A DNA stretch of 64,000 nt, taken from positions 1 to 64,000 of the forward strand of contig CAZEDU010000007.1 of NCBI GenBank assembly GCA_964511185.1. Reading direction: 5' to 3'. This DNA comes from CAZEDU01 sp964511185. GTDB lineage: Bacteria > Myxococcota > Myxococcia > Myxococcales > Myxococcaceae. The notes under the pieces are model-generated. The model had not been told where the DNA came from and searched no databases. It saw nothing but the letters and a program-made list of their open reading frames with translations. The position numbers were made by a program, and so were the translations under genes. Below, one piece after another: positions 33,877-41,624 of the stretch. Positions within the stretch are counted from its first letter, which is position 1; every line of letters starts with the position of its first letter.

Positions 33877-35442
33877 ATGCCGCGCGCGTCCCCCACGAAC
33901 GTGCAGCTCGACCCCGACTTTCACCGCGGAATGAAGGTCGGGAAGTACGAGGTCCTGCGGCGGCTCTCGGTGGGCGGCATGGCCGAGTTGTTCCTGGCCT
34001 TCACCGCGGGACCCGGCGGCTTTCGAAAATACGTGGTGGTGAAGCGCATCCTGCCGGATGTGCGGGAGAACGAGCACTTCGTCCGCATGTTCCTCGACGA
34101 GGCGCGCATCACCGCCGCCTTCAGCCACCCGAACATCGCGCAGGTCTTCGACCTGGGAGAAGAGGAGGACGGGCTCTACCTGGCGATGGAGTACATCGCT
34201 GGGCAGAACGTGAGCGAAATCGTTCGCGCTTGCGCCGACAAGCGCGCCGTGTTGCCCATCGGCTTCTCCGTCTCGGTGGCGCGGGATGTTTGTTTGGCTT
34301 TGCACTACGCGCACACCTTCGCTGATCCCACCGGCAGGCCATTCCCCGTCATTCACCGCGACGTCACGCAGAAGAACGTGATGGTGACCTTCGAAGGTCA
34401 AGTGAAGCTGCTCGACTTCGGCATCGCCAAGGCGCGCGGCAGCCTGGGGCGCACCCAAACCGGGACCGTGAAAGGGACCACCGGCTACATGTCGCCCGAG
34501 CAAGTGCGGGGCGAGCCGCTCGACGCGCGCAGCGACGTGTTCGCGGTGGGCGTGCTCTTGCACGAGCTGGTGACCGGGCGCCGGCTCTTCTCGGCCGAAA
34601 AAGAAATCGACGAGATGCGCATGGTGCTGGACGGCAAGGTCGCCGCGCCCGTCGAGTTGGAGCCGTTGGTGCCTGTCGCCATCTCGGACGTCGTCATGAA
34701 GGCGCTGGCCAAAGAGAAGACAGAGCGCTTCTCCTCCGCCAAAGAGTTGGCCAGGGCGCTCGAGAAGGCCACAGGCAAGCTGCTGTTTGATCAGGATCAA
34801 CGCTCCGCCTTCATGCGCGAGCACTTCGAAGGCGAGCTCGGAAAGACGCACGCGCTGCTCGATTCAGCGAGCGACGCCGATGCCGACACCGGTCCCTTTC
34901 AACCGCTGCCCACGCCCAAGCGGCCGAAGACGACCAGCGCGCCCAAACGCGCGCCATCGCCACCGCCCGCGTTGCCCACCCTGACGGTCGAGGCGCTCGA
35001 GTCGGAAGACGGCCCCCAGGCTTGGAGCCGGCTCGGTTGGTGGATGGCGAGCATCGTCGTCGTGGTCGTGCTGGTGACCGGCTTCGCGCTGGTGCGCCTG
35101 CTGAACGCGCCGGCCGAAAGCCCGCTTCCGCCCGAGGTGCCGCGCGGCGCTTCCCCTGCGCCGGTTCCGTTGGCAGAGGAGCCGCCGCCGGAACCCGCGC
35201 CGCGTCCCAAGAGCGCGCGGCAAGGCGGTCTCACCCTGGTGACCCTCCCCGCCGCGAAGGTCTATCGAGGCAAGCAGGAGCTCGGCGTGACGCCGCTGTT
35301 GAACGCGCCGATGCCCGTGGGCACGCACCTGCTCACGCTGGAAGGGCCCGACGGAAAGAGGCGCCAGCTGTCCGTCAAGATTGCGGCCGGAAAGACCGAG
35401 AAGTTCCGGCTCGAGCTCCAAGACATCCCCGAAGCGCCGTGA
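33877..35442 (+). CDS. Ser/Thr protein kinase with TM helix and C-terminal PEGA-like domain (second copy)
   Basis: 521 residues. Kinase signatures are intact: Gly-rich loop LSVGGMAELF (30-39), Lys56, HRD (160-162), DFG (180-182) and GTTGYMSPEQ. A Pro-rich linker, one transmembrane helix (near residues 388-408), another linker and a PEGA-like domain at the C-terminus (TLPAAKVYRGKQELGVTPL) follow. It has the same architecture as the kinase at 28130 but with a shorter linker. The two kinases also share MFLDEARITAAF and EPLDARSD. They are probably paralogues from a local duplication. It converges on dnaA with a 14-bp gap. Confidence 0.92.
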   Translation: MPRASPTNVQLDPDFHRGMKVGKYEVLRRLSVGGMAELFLAFTAGPGGFRKYVVVKRILPDVRENEHFVRMFLDEARITAAFSHPNIAQVFDLGEEEDGLYLAMEYIAGQNVSEIVRACADKRAVLPIGFSVSVARDVCLALHYAHTFADPTGRPFPVIHRDVTQKNVMVTFEGQVKLLDFGIAKARGSLGRTQTGTVKGTTGYMSPEQVRGEPLDARSDVFAVGVLLHELVTGRRLFSAEKEIDEMRMVLDGKVAAPVELEPLVPVAISDVVMKALAKEKTERFSSAKELARALEKATGKLLFDQDQRSAFMREHFEGELGKTHALLDSASDADADTGPFQPLPTPKRPKTTSAPKRAPSPPPALPTLTVEALESEDGPQAWSRLGWWMASIVVVVVLVTGFALVRLLNAPAESPLPPEVPRGASPAPVPLAEEPPPEPAPRPKSARQGGLTLVTLPAAKVYRGKQELGVTPLLNAPMPVGTHLLTLEGPDGKRRQLSVKIAAGKTEKFRLELQDIPEAP

Positions 35443-35456
35443 CCCACTGAGCTGGG

Positions 35457-36818
35457 TTAAGCCACGCCCAGCTTGGCTTCCAGCTCCTGCAGCTCCCGCT
35501 TCACCGAGTCATCGGTCTCGCGCAGCTGTTCGATTTTGCGGACCGACGAAATGACTGTGGAGTGGTCTTTGTCGAAGCGCTTGGCGATTTCAGGGTAGCT
35601 GCTCTTGGTGAGCCGGCGCGCCAGGTACATCGCGACCTGCCGCGCGTGGGCGAGCTGCTTGGTGCGGCGGTCCTGCCGCAAATCCTCGACGGCGATTTTG
35701 TAGAAGCGCGCGACCTCGCGCTGAATCTGGTCCACGTCGACCGGGCGGTTGGTGGGCAAAATGTCCTTGAGCACCTGCGCCGCGAACTCTTCGGTGATGG
35801 CCTGGCCCGTCAATGAATGCACCGCGGAGATTTTGATCAGCGCGCCTTCCAGCTCGCGCACGTTCTTCTGCACGTGCCGCGCGATGAAATGACACACCCG
35901 GTCCGGCAGCGCGAAGCCGTCGGCCTGCGCCTTCTTCTTCAGGATGGCGACGCGCGTCTCGTAGTTCGGCTCCTGGATGTCCGTGATGAGCCCCATGGTG
36001 AAGCGGGAGCGCAGCCGCTCCTCGAGGCCAGGAATCTCGGAGGGGACCGCGTCGGACGTGAGCACGATGGCCTTCGACATCTCGTGCAGCGTGTTGAAGG
36101 TGTAGAAAAACTCCTTCTGCGTCTCCTCGCGCTTGCCGAGGAACTGGATGTCGTCGATGAGCAGCACGTCGCACTCTTCGCGGAACTTGCGCCGGAACTC
36201 GGGCATGCGGTGGTCGCGCACCGACTCGACGAACTGATTCGTGAACTCTTCGCTCGACAGGTAAACGACGCGCGCGCTCGGGTTGCGCTGCAAAATGCGA
36301 TTGCCCACCGCGTGCAACAGGTGCGTCTTGCCCAACCCGGTGCCGCCGTAGACGAACAGCGGGTTGTAACAACGCCCCGGGCTCTCGGCGACGGCCGCGG
36401 CGGCGGCGGCCGGCAGCTGGTTCGAGTCGGCCACCACGTAGGTGTCGAAAGTAAACCGCTCGTTCAGACGGTTCGGCCGCGGGCCGCCCGCGGCGTTCGA
36501 GTTCGCGGCCGGCACCGGCGGTGGAGCGGCTTCTTCGGCCAGCCCTTCGACCACCTGAAAGGCCACTTTGCCCGGCGCGCCCGCCAGGCTCGCGAGCGTC
36601 TCTTCGATCAGCTTCCGGTAGTGATCATCGACCCAGTCCCGAAAGAACCGGTCGTGCACCCCCAACACCAACGCTTCTTCTTTGAGCTCGAGCGCCTTGA
36701 GCCGCTCCAACCAGCTCAACGCGTAGCTCTTCCCTTCAGCCCTTAAGGTATCGAGAACTTTGGTCCATAAGGTTTCATGATTTAGGGAAAGGGAGGCCAC
36801 TTCAGCGAGAGCCGTCAC
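35457..36818 (-). CDS. dnaA: Chromosomal replication initiator protein DnaA
   Basis: 453 residues from GTG 36818, which has an SD-like GAGG upstream. Domain I occupies about 15-95, and a short linker follows. Domain III AAA+ has Walker A GGTGLGKT (158-165) and Walker B LLIDDI (219-224). Domain IV carries the DnaA signature KDHSTVISSVRKIE. It binds DnaA boxes and opens oriC when ATP-bound. It is transcribed leftward while rpmH is transcribed rightward from the other side of a 453-bp spacer that contains several TCCACA motifs. The usual neighbour dnaN is 12 kb away. Confidence 0.97.
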   Translation of the reverse strand: MTALAEVASLSLNHETLWTKVLDTLRAEGKSYALSWLERLKALELKEEALVLGVHDRFFRDWVDDHYRKLIEETLASLAGAPGKVAFQVVEGLAEEAAPPPVPAANSNAAGGPRPNRLNERFTFDTYVVADSNQLPAAAAAAVAESPGRCYNPLFVYGGTGLGKTHLLHAVGNRILQRNPSARVVYLSSEEFTNQFVESVRDHRMPEFRRKFREECDVLLIDDIQFLGKREETQKEFFYTFNTLHEMSKAIVLTSDAVPSEIPGLEERLRSRFTMGLITDIQEPNYETRVAILKKKAQADGFALPDRVCHFIARHVQKNVRELEGALIKISAVHSLTGQAITEEFAAQVLKDILPTNRPVDVDQIQREVARFYKIAVEDLRQDRRTKQLAHARQVAMYLARRLTKSSYPEIAKRFDKDHSTVISSVRKIEQLRETDDSVKRELQELEAKLGVA

Positions 36819-37271
36819 GCATCGCCTCGAAACAAAAAAATGGAGTCGTTCGGAAGCCGGCGGTGTGTACCGAACGAGAAACGGCGGATCAAGCGACTTG
36901 ACGAAAGCCTTGGAAAACCACGGCGAAGTGTTGTCGTTCGCGGCCGGCTTCGCGTTTCGTCGAAATCTCGAATTGTGCTGATCCATCGAGTGAACACCAG
37001 CCGTTGTGGCGCGCGATTTCTTCGCTTTGCTGAATGTGTTGGCGTCGCAAAAACCAGACGCATCGCGCGCGCGTCCACAAGCGCCGCGAGAGGCGAAAGC
37101 AACGCCGCTCCACACGCGCTCCACGCGCTTTCCACAGCAATCCACAGACTTTTCCCCAGGACCATCGGTCAAACCCGCCGCGCTGGACGCGGTGTCGCAC
37201 GCCGGGATTCGTTGACACGTGGCGGACTTGCGCGTTAGGAGCCGCGCCTCTTCACTCGAAGGAGCACGTTC
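36819..37271. other. Candidate origin of replication (dnaA-rpmH spacer)
   Basis: 453 bp between divergent dnaA and rpmH without a supported gene. Four TCCACA words in the same orientation lie at 37074-37079, 37109-37114, 37131-37136 and 37141-37146. The last two sit in CTTTCCACA and CAATCCACA, 7 of 9 matches to TTATCCACA, and a CTTTTCCCC run follows. dnaA, dnaN, recF and gyrB point left, and rpmH to parB point right, so the region sits at the strand switch expected for a bidirectional origin. No duplex unwinding element was identified with confidence. Confidence 0.5.
37212..37240 (+). promoter_or_regulatory. Sigma-70-type promoter of rpmH
   Basis: TTGACA (37212-37217), a 17-base spacer, then TTAGGA (37235-37240). 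The -35 is perfect and the -10 keeps the first T and third-class A pattern only partly. It lies 31 bp before the rpmH start, and the operon rpmH-rnpA-yidD-yidC begins here. Confidence 0.65.
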
Positions 37272-37430
37272 GTGGCCAAGCGTAAGCCCACCTATCAGCC
37301 GTCGAAGCTCAAGCGAAACCGGTCGCACGGCTTCCGCAAGCGCAACGCGACCAAGGCGGGCCGCGCCGTCATCAAGCGTCGTCGCGCGAAGGGCCGTAAG
37401 CGGTTGGTGGTGAGGGCGGCAAAGAAGTAG
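37272..37430 (+). CDS. rpmH: Ribosomal protein bL34
   Basis: 52 residues from GTG 37272 with an SD-like AAGGAG (37259-37264) eight bases upstream. The protein is very basic, with the L34 core YQPSKLKRNRSHGFRKR and KAGRAVIKRRRAKGRKRL. It is one of the last proteins added to the 50S subunit. Its C-terminus has an extra VVRAAKK tail, making it slightly longer than the usual 44-46 residues. It is the first gene of the operon with rnpA, 4 bp upstream of its start. Confidence 0.96.
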   Translation: MAKRKPTYQPSKLKRNRSHGFRKRNATKAGRAVIKRRRAKGRKRLVVRAAKK

Positions 37431-37434
37431 CAAC

Positions 37435-37785
37435 GTGAACCGTCGCCTTCCGAAGTCGGAGCGGCTTCGAAAGCGGCGCGAGTTCCTCGACGTTCAAGCG
37501 CGGGGCGAGAAAGTGTCGACCGACTGCCTTCTCGCGCTGGCCCAAAAGAACGACCAGGGCGCCACCCGCGTGGGCATCACCGTCTCGAGCAAGGTGGGCA
37601 ACGCGGTGGTTCGTAACCGCATTCGGCGAAGGCTTCGCGAGCTGTACCGACACCGCAAGGCGGCGTTGCCGTGCGGGCTGGACGTCGTCCTCGTGGCCAA
37701 GCCGCAGGCCGCCCAAGCCGACTTCGCGGCGTTGGCCGCGGCGTACGATGCGCTGGCCGCCAAGCTCGCGAGGAAGTTCCCGTGA
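37435..37785 (+). CDS. rnpA: Ribonuclease P protein component
   Basis: 116 residues from GTG 37435. The N-terminal LPKSERLRKRREFLDVQARGEK and the RNR motif NAVVRNRIRRRLRELYR (about 60-76) identify it. It assists the RNase P RNA in maturing tRNA 5' ends. The RNA component is not in this window. The stop overlaps the GTG of yidD by 4 bp (GTGA), and rpmH precedes it, the universal rpmH-rnpA order. Confidence 0.95.
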   Translation: MNRRLPKSERLRKRREFLDVQARGEKVSTDCLLALAQKNDQGATRVGITVSSKVGNAVVRNRIRRRLRELYRHRKAALPCGLDVVLVAKPQAAQADFAALAAAYDALAAKLARKFP

Positions 37786-38039
37786 GCGTCGTCGGCCGGC
37801 TGTTGTCGCTGCCCGTTCGGCTGTACCGGGTGACGCTCTCGCCGCTCCTCCCCCGCGTCTGCCGGTTCCACCCGTCGTGCTCGCAGTACGCGCTCGACGC
37901 GCTCGAGCGACACCCGGCGCACCGCGCGCTGGGGCTCATCTTCTGGCGTTTGTGCCGATGTCAGCCGTTCGCGGCCGGCGGCCTTGACCCTGTTCCCCCA
38001 GCACTGCCTTCGGCGCATCGCGCGCGCGTGGCGGAGTGA
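37782..38039 (+). CDS. yidD: Membrane protein insertion efficiency factor YidD
   Basis: 85 residues from GTG 37782, overlapping the rnpA stop. It has the family pattern LPVRLYRVTLSPLLPRVCRFHPSCSQYALDALERHPAHRAL, with the conserved Cys and PSCSxYA. YidD is a small peripheral inner-membrane protein helping YidC-dependent insertion. It ends 5 bp before the ATG of yidC, so the four genes form one operon. The length (85) is normal, but the last ~20 residues are Pro/Ala-rich and variable. Confidence 0.93.
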   Translation: MSVVGRLLSLPVRLYRVTLSPLLPRVCRFHPSCSQYALDALERHPAHRALGLIFWRLCRCQPFAAGGLDPVPPALPSAHRARVAE

Positions 38040-38044
38040 CCGCG

Positions 38045-39781
38045 ATGGACTCGTCGAACCGTAGAGTGATGTTGGCGTTGGGCGCGTCGTTCCTGCTCAT
38101 CATGGGCTGGTCGTACTTCGCGGGCCTGGGCAAGCCGCCGCCCACCTTCACCCTCGATGGCGGCGAAGCGGCCGCGCCGCAAGCCGATGCGGGCGTCGCC
38201 GCACCGGTGGCTGCGGCCCCAGAAGACGTGGACGGCGGCGCGCCGACGCAGGCCGAGCTGCCGCCGGTTCAGAAGCTCGAGCGTTCGCGCGACACGATGG
38301 TGCTGGGCTTCTCCACCGAAGGCGGCGGGCTCACCCAGGCGGTGCTCCTCGGCGAGAAGATGCGCGAGCATGAAGAGGTCAGCTTCGTCGAAGCCATCCA
38401 GCGCATCTTCGGCAAGAAGCACGAGCCCGCCCCGCAGATGGACGTCGCGGTGCCGCCGGCCAACGAGCCCTTGCCGCTGGCCCTCGCCATCGACGGCGCG
38501 CAGCCGCTCTCGGCGAAGGCGCGCTACCGGCTCGAGGAGGAAGGCGCCCAGAGGCTGGTGATGACGGCGAGCGAAGGGCCCTGGCAGGTGAAGAAGACCT
38601 TCGAGTGGGCGGCCGAGGGCTACGAGCTCCTCTACCGCGTCGACGTGACGAACACCGGCAGCGCGGCGGCGGCGGGCGAGCTGCGCTTCATCGTCAACCG
38701 CGGGGTTGATCCGGCGCGGGAGAAGAAGGGCAGCATGTTGGGCGCGGTCGGCAACCTCGCGCGCTCGGCGTGCCTGGTGGGCGACGACATCGAGACACAC
38801 CTGCCCGACGACAAGCCGCCCAAGCCGTTCCAGGGCCCCATCCAGTGGTTCGGGATTGATCAGCAGTACTTCTTGACCGCGCTCTTCCCGCTCGAAGGTC
38901 CGCCGGCGGGGCGGTGCCTCCTCTCGGCGACGCAGACCATGCGCTCGGCCGACGTGTTCTTTCCTTTAAGCCTGGGCCCGGGGCAGTCCACCACGCTGCG
39001 CTTCGGCGGCTACCTGGGCCCGAAGGACAGCGAGCGGCTCGCGCTGCTCCCCAGCGACCAGCTCAAGCAGATGGCGCAGCTGCCGCCCGGCGCGGTGCTG
39101 AGCGCGCCGCAGCTCGAGCGCTCGGTCGACTTCGGCATCTGGGCGGTCATCTGCAAGGTGCTGCTCGGCATCATGAAGTTCTTCCACCGGCTCACCCACA
39201 ACTGGGGCGTGGCCATCATCCTGCTCACCGTGGTGGTCAAGCTGGTGCTCCTGCCGCTCACCCACAAGGGCATGGTGGCGGCCGAGCAGATGAAGGGCCT
39301 GCAGCCGAAGATGGAGGAGATTCGCAAGAAGTTCGCGAACGACCGCGAGCGGCAGAACATCGAGATGATGAAGCTGTACCAAGAGGCGAAGGTGAACCCG
39401 CTCGGTGGGTGCCTGCCGCTGCTCTTGCAGATGCCGGTCTGGTACGCGCTCTACGCGACCCTGCGCGCGAGCTTCGAGCTGTACCGCGAGCCGTTCATCT
39501 CGCCGATTTGGGTCGACCTCACGGTGAAGGACCCGACGTACATTTTGCCGGTCGCGCTCGGCATCTCGATGATCATCACCACCAAGCTGCAGCCGCCGAT
39601 GGTGGACCCGATGCAGCAAAAGATGATGACCTACGTGCTGCCCGTGTTCTTCACCGTGCTGATGTTGTCCACGCCGGCGGGGTTGGCGCTCTACATCTTC
39701 ACCAACAACTTGTTGTCGATTGCCCAGCAGCAAGGGCTCAAGCGATACCTCGCGGCCAAGAAGAAGGTCGCCACAGCATGA
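38045..39781 (+). CDS. yidC: Membrane protein insertase YidC
   Basis: 578 residues from ATG 38045; a GTG at 38036 would add three residues. An N-terminal TM helix (VMLALGASFLLIMGWSYF), a large periplasmic domain (about 60-360) and the conserved C-terminal 60-kDa inner-membrane domain follow. In that domain LTHNWGVAIILLTVVVKL, PKMEEIRKKF, NPLGGCLPLLLQMPVWYALY, MMTYVLPVFFTVL and PAGLALYIFTNNLLSIAQQ are visible. It inserts and folds inner-membrane proteins alone or with SecYEG. The arrangement with rnpA, yidD and khpB is standard. Confidence 0.96.
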   Translation: MDSSNRRVMLALGASFLLIMGWSYFAGLGKPPPTFTLDGGEAAAPQADAGVAAPVAAAPEDVDGGAPTQAELPPVQKLERSRDTMVLGFSTEGGGLTQAVLLGEKMREHEEVSFVEAIQRIFGKKHEPAPQMDVAVPPANEPLPLALAIDGAQPLSAKARYRLEEEGAQRLVMTASEGPWQVKKTFEWAAEGYELLYRVDVTNTGSAAAAGELRFIVNRGVDPAREKKGSMLGAVGNLARSACLVGDDIETHLPDDKPPKPFQGPIQWFGIDQQYFLTALFPLEGPPAGRCLLSATQTMRSADVFFPLSLGPGQSTTLRFGGYLGPKDSERLALLPSDQLKQMAQLPPGAVLSAPQLERSVDFGIWAVICKVLLGIMKFFHRLTHNWGVAIILLTVVVKLVLLPLTHKGMVAAEQMKGLQPKMEEIRKKFANDRERQNIEMMKLYQEAKVNPLGGCLPLLLQMPVWYALYATLRASFELYREPFISPIWVDLTVKDPTYILPVALGISMIITTKLQPPMVDPMQQKMMTYVLPVFFTVLMLSTPAGLALYIFTNNLLSIAQQQGLKRYLAAKKKVATA

Positions 39782-39793
39782 GTCGAGGAAGTG

Positions 39794-40522
39794 ATGAGTG
39801 ACGTTCAGACGCCCGTGCCGGCGGCCGCTCCCGCTGCGCCCGCCATCGACAAGCGCGCGCAGGCCGAGCAGGTGCTTCAGGAGATTCTGAAGTGGATGGA
39901 GATGCCCGCGCGGCTAGAGCTCAAGGACGCGGCCGACGGCGCCATCTCGGTGGCGATGTTCTTCGAGAAGGAAGTCCCGGGCGTCGCGCCGGGCAAGCGC
40001 TCGCACGTCATCGACGCGCTGCAGTTCATCGTGAACAAAATCGTCAACCGGCCGCAGACCGAGCGCCGGTGGATCAACCTCGGCGTCGGCGGTCACCCCG
40101 AGCCGCGGCCCGCGCCCGCAGAGAAGAGCGCCAAGCCGGCCGCGCCGGCGGTCAACGGCAACGGACAAGCCCCGAGCGCGCCGCGCCCGCCGAAGGCGGA
40201 GGCCCAGCGCCCGACCCCGTCGAAGGCGTCGGTCGCCGCGGCGCAGGTCGACGAGCTCAAGCTCGAAGTGACCCCCGACGAGGACCTGGCGAAGGCCGGC
40301 CGGCAGCTCGCCGAGAAGTCGGCGCAGTTCGGCCGCTACTTCGCGGTCTCGCCGATGAAGGTGGAAGACCGCGCGCGGCTGGCGCAGGCGGCGCAGGGCG
40401 TTAAAGGAATGAGCGTCAAGCTCGAAGGCGAAGGGCGCAACCGCCGGGTGGTGTTCGTGCCGGACAAGCCGGCGCCCATGCCCAAGCGCGCGATGCCCGA
40501 CTACGACGACGACGAGGAGTGA
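39794..40522 (+). CDS. khpB: RNA-binding protein KhpB (Jag), KH and R3H domains
   Basis: 242 residues from ATG 39794 (a GTG precedes it directly). An N-terminal helix (QVLQEILKWMEM) and a KH-like domain (about 35-95, LQFIVNKIVNRPQTER) are followed by a Pro/Ala-rich linker and a C-terminal region (about 185-225) of R3H type with DRARLAQAAQGVKGM. The usual Jag R3H motif (RxxxH) is not obvious, so the R3H call is weaker. Jag/KhpB binds RNA and affects cell envelope synthesis in Gram-positives. It follows yidC by 12 bp, as in many bacteria, which supports the call. Confidence 0.75.
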   Translation: MSDVQTPVPAAAPAAPAIDKRAQAEQVLQEILKWMEMPARLELKDAADGAISVAMFFEKEVPGVAPGKRSHVIDALQFIVNKIVNRPQTERRWINLGVGGHPEPRPAPAEKSAKPAAPAVNGNGQAPSAPRPPKAEAQRPTPSKASVAAAQVDELKLEVTPDEDLAKAGRQLAEKSAQFGRYFAVSPMKVEDRARLAQAAQGVKGMSVKLEGEGRNRRVVFVPDKPAPMPKRAMPDYDDDEE

Positions 40523-40532
40523 GGCAGCGCGG

Positions 40533-40751
40533 ATGGGCAAGCCCAAGTCGCTCAAGGACAAGCTGTGGGGCGCCGCGGTGCTCAAGATGAGCTTTCGCCT
40601 GCGCGACCAGGAAGACTCGCCCGCCTTTCGCGCCATCTACCCCGGCGTGCTGCGCGACCTGGCGCTCGAGGACGAGGCGGTCGAGAAGTACATCGCCGAG
40701 CACCGCGCCGAGGTCGAGGAGGCCGCGCGCGTCAAGGCGCCGGGTGAGTGA
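40533..40751 (+). CDS. Small conserved-looking hypothetical protein
   Basis: 72 residues, starting 10 bp after khpB and ending 6 bp before the next gene. It is strongly charged, with a basic start (GKPKSLKDKLWG) and an acidic, helical second half (LEDEAVEKYIAEHRAEVEEAARVK). No membrane segment or known motif is visible. Tight packing and same direction suggest a real operon gene. Confidence 0.55.
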   Translation: MGKPKSLKDKLWGAAVLKMSFRLRDQEDSPAFRAIYPGVLRDLALEDEAVEKYIAEHRAEVEEAARVKAPGE

Positions 40752-40757
40752 CGGGCG

Positions 40758-41624
40758 ATGCGGGTGGCGGTTCGGCTCGCGTGGGCGTTGATCCTGATCA
40801 GCCTGGCGGCTTGCCGGCCCGCCAAGGTCTGCACGCCGCTCGGTCCCAGCCCGTGCCGGGACGAAGCGCCCGCCCGCCCCGAGCCGCTCGCGCACGCCCA
40901 CAACGACTACGAGCACCCTCGCCCGCTCGAGGACGCGCTCGCCCAAGGTTTCCGCAGCGTCGAGGTCGACATCTACGAGCGCGATGGCGCGCTGCAGGTC
41001 TCCCACGACGGAATCTTCTTCAAGGGGTCGCTGCAGCGCTTGTACCTGGACCCCTTGCAGCAGCGCGTCGATGCGCGCGGCTCGGTGCACGGGGACGGCC
41101 TGCCGTTTTACTTGTGGATTGACTTCAAGGAGGACCACCCCGGCATCGTGAGCGCGCTGCACCAGACGCTCGCGTCGATGTCGATGGTGCGGCGGCACGG
41201 CGAAGGCGGCGACGACAAGCCGGTGGTGGTGATGCTCACCGGGCGCGCGAAGGCGAAAGAGGCCTTCGTCGAGCGGTCGCCGCAGCTGGGCGTGCGCGAC
41301 AGCAACGTCCTCGACGCGTCGGACCCCGACGCGGATGGGAAGTGGGTCGCGTACGCCCTCAAGTATGGCGACTACTTCTCGTGGGACGGCCGCGGCGCGA
41401 TGCCCGAGGACGAGCGCGCCACGCTCGAGTGCCTGGTGGGGCGCGCGCACCAGCGCGGCCGGGTGCTGCGCCTCTACGCCGGGCCCGACACCGAGCCGTA
41501 CTGGGCGGCGTCGTACCAGGCGGGCGTCGACTTTCTTCATACGGACAAGCTCGCGCAGCTGCGTCAGTTCCTCTCCGGGCCGGCGCGGGAGCTGACCCGC
41601 CAGGAGCAGGCGTGTCGTCGATGA
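40758..41624 (+). CDS. PI-PLC/GDPD-like phosphodiesterase lipoprotein
   Basis: 288 residues with lipobox LAAC (Cys19). The pattern HAHNDYEHPRPLEDALAQGFRSVEVDIYERDGALQVSHD (His, Asn, Glu and the second His at about residues 46-82) matches the metal-binding and catalytic region of the PI-PLC-like phosphodiesterase superfamily. This branch is related to AIM6-type proteins. Later segments are LWIDFKED and a C-terminal GVDFLHTDKLAQL strand-helix end. It probably acts on phosphodiesters at the cell surface. Substrate is unknown. The stop overlaps the mnmE start by 4 bp (ATGA). Confidence 0.7.
   Translation: MRVAVRLAWALILISLAACRPAKVCTPLGPSPCRDEAPARPEPLAHAHNDYEHPRPLEDALAQGFRSVEVDIYERDGALQVSHDGIFFKGSLQRLYLDPLQQRVDARGSVHGDGLPFYLWIDFKEDHPGIVSALHQTLASMSMVRRHGEGGDDKPVVVMLTGRAKAKEAFVERSPQLGVRDSNVLDASDPDADGKWVAYALKYGDYFSWDGRGAMPEDERATLECLVGRAHQRGRVLRLYAGPDTEPYWAASYQAGVDFLHTDKLAQLRQFLSGPARELTRQEQACRR

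Noticed and set aside
36840..37238. Open frames in the dnaA-rpmH spacer
   Set aside because: No start context, no homologue-like motifs, and they overlap promoter and DnaA-box-like sequences.
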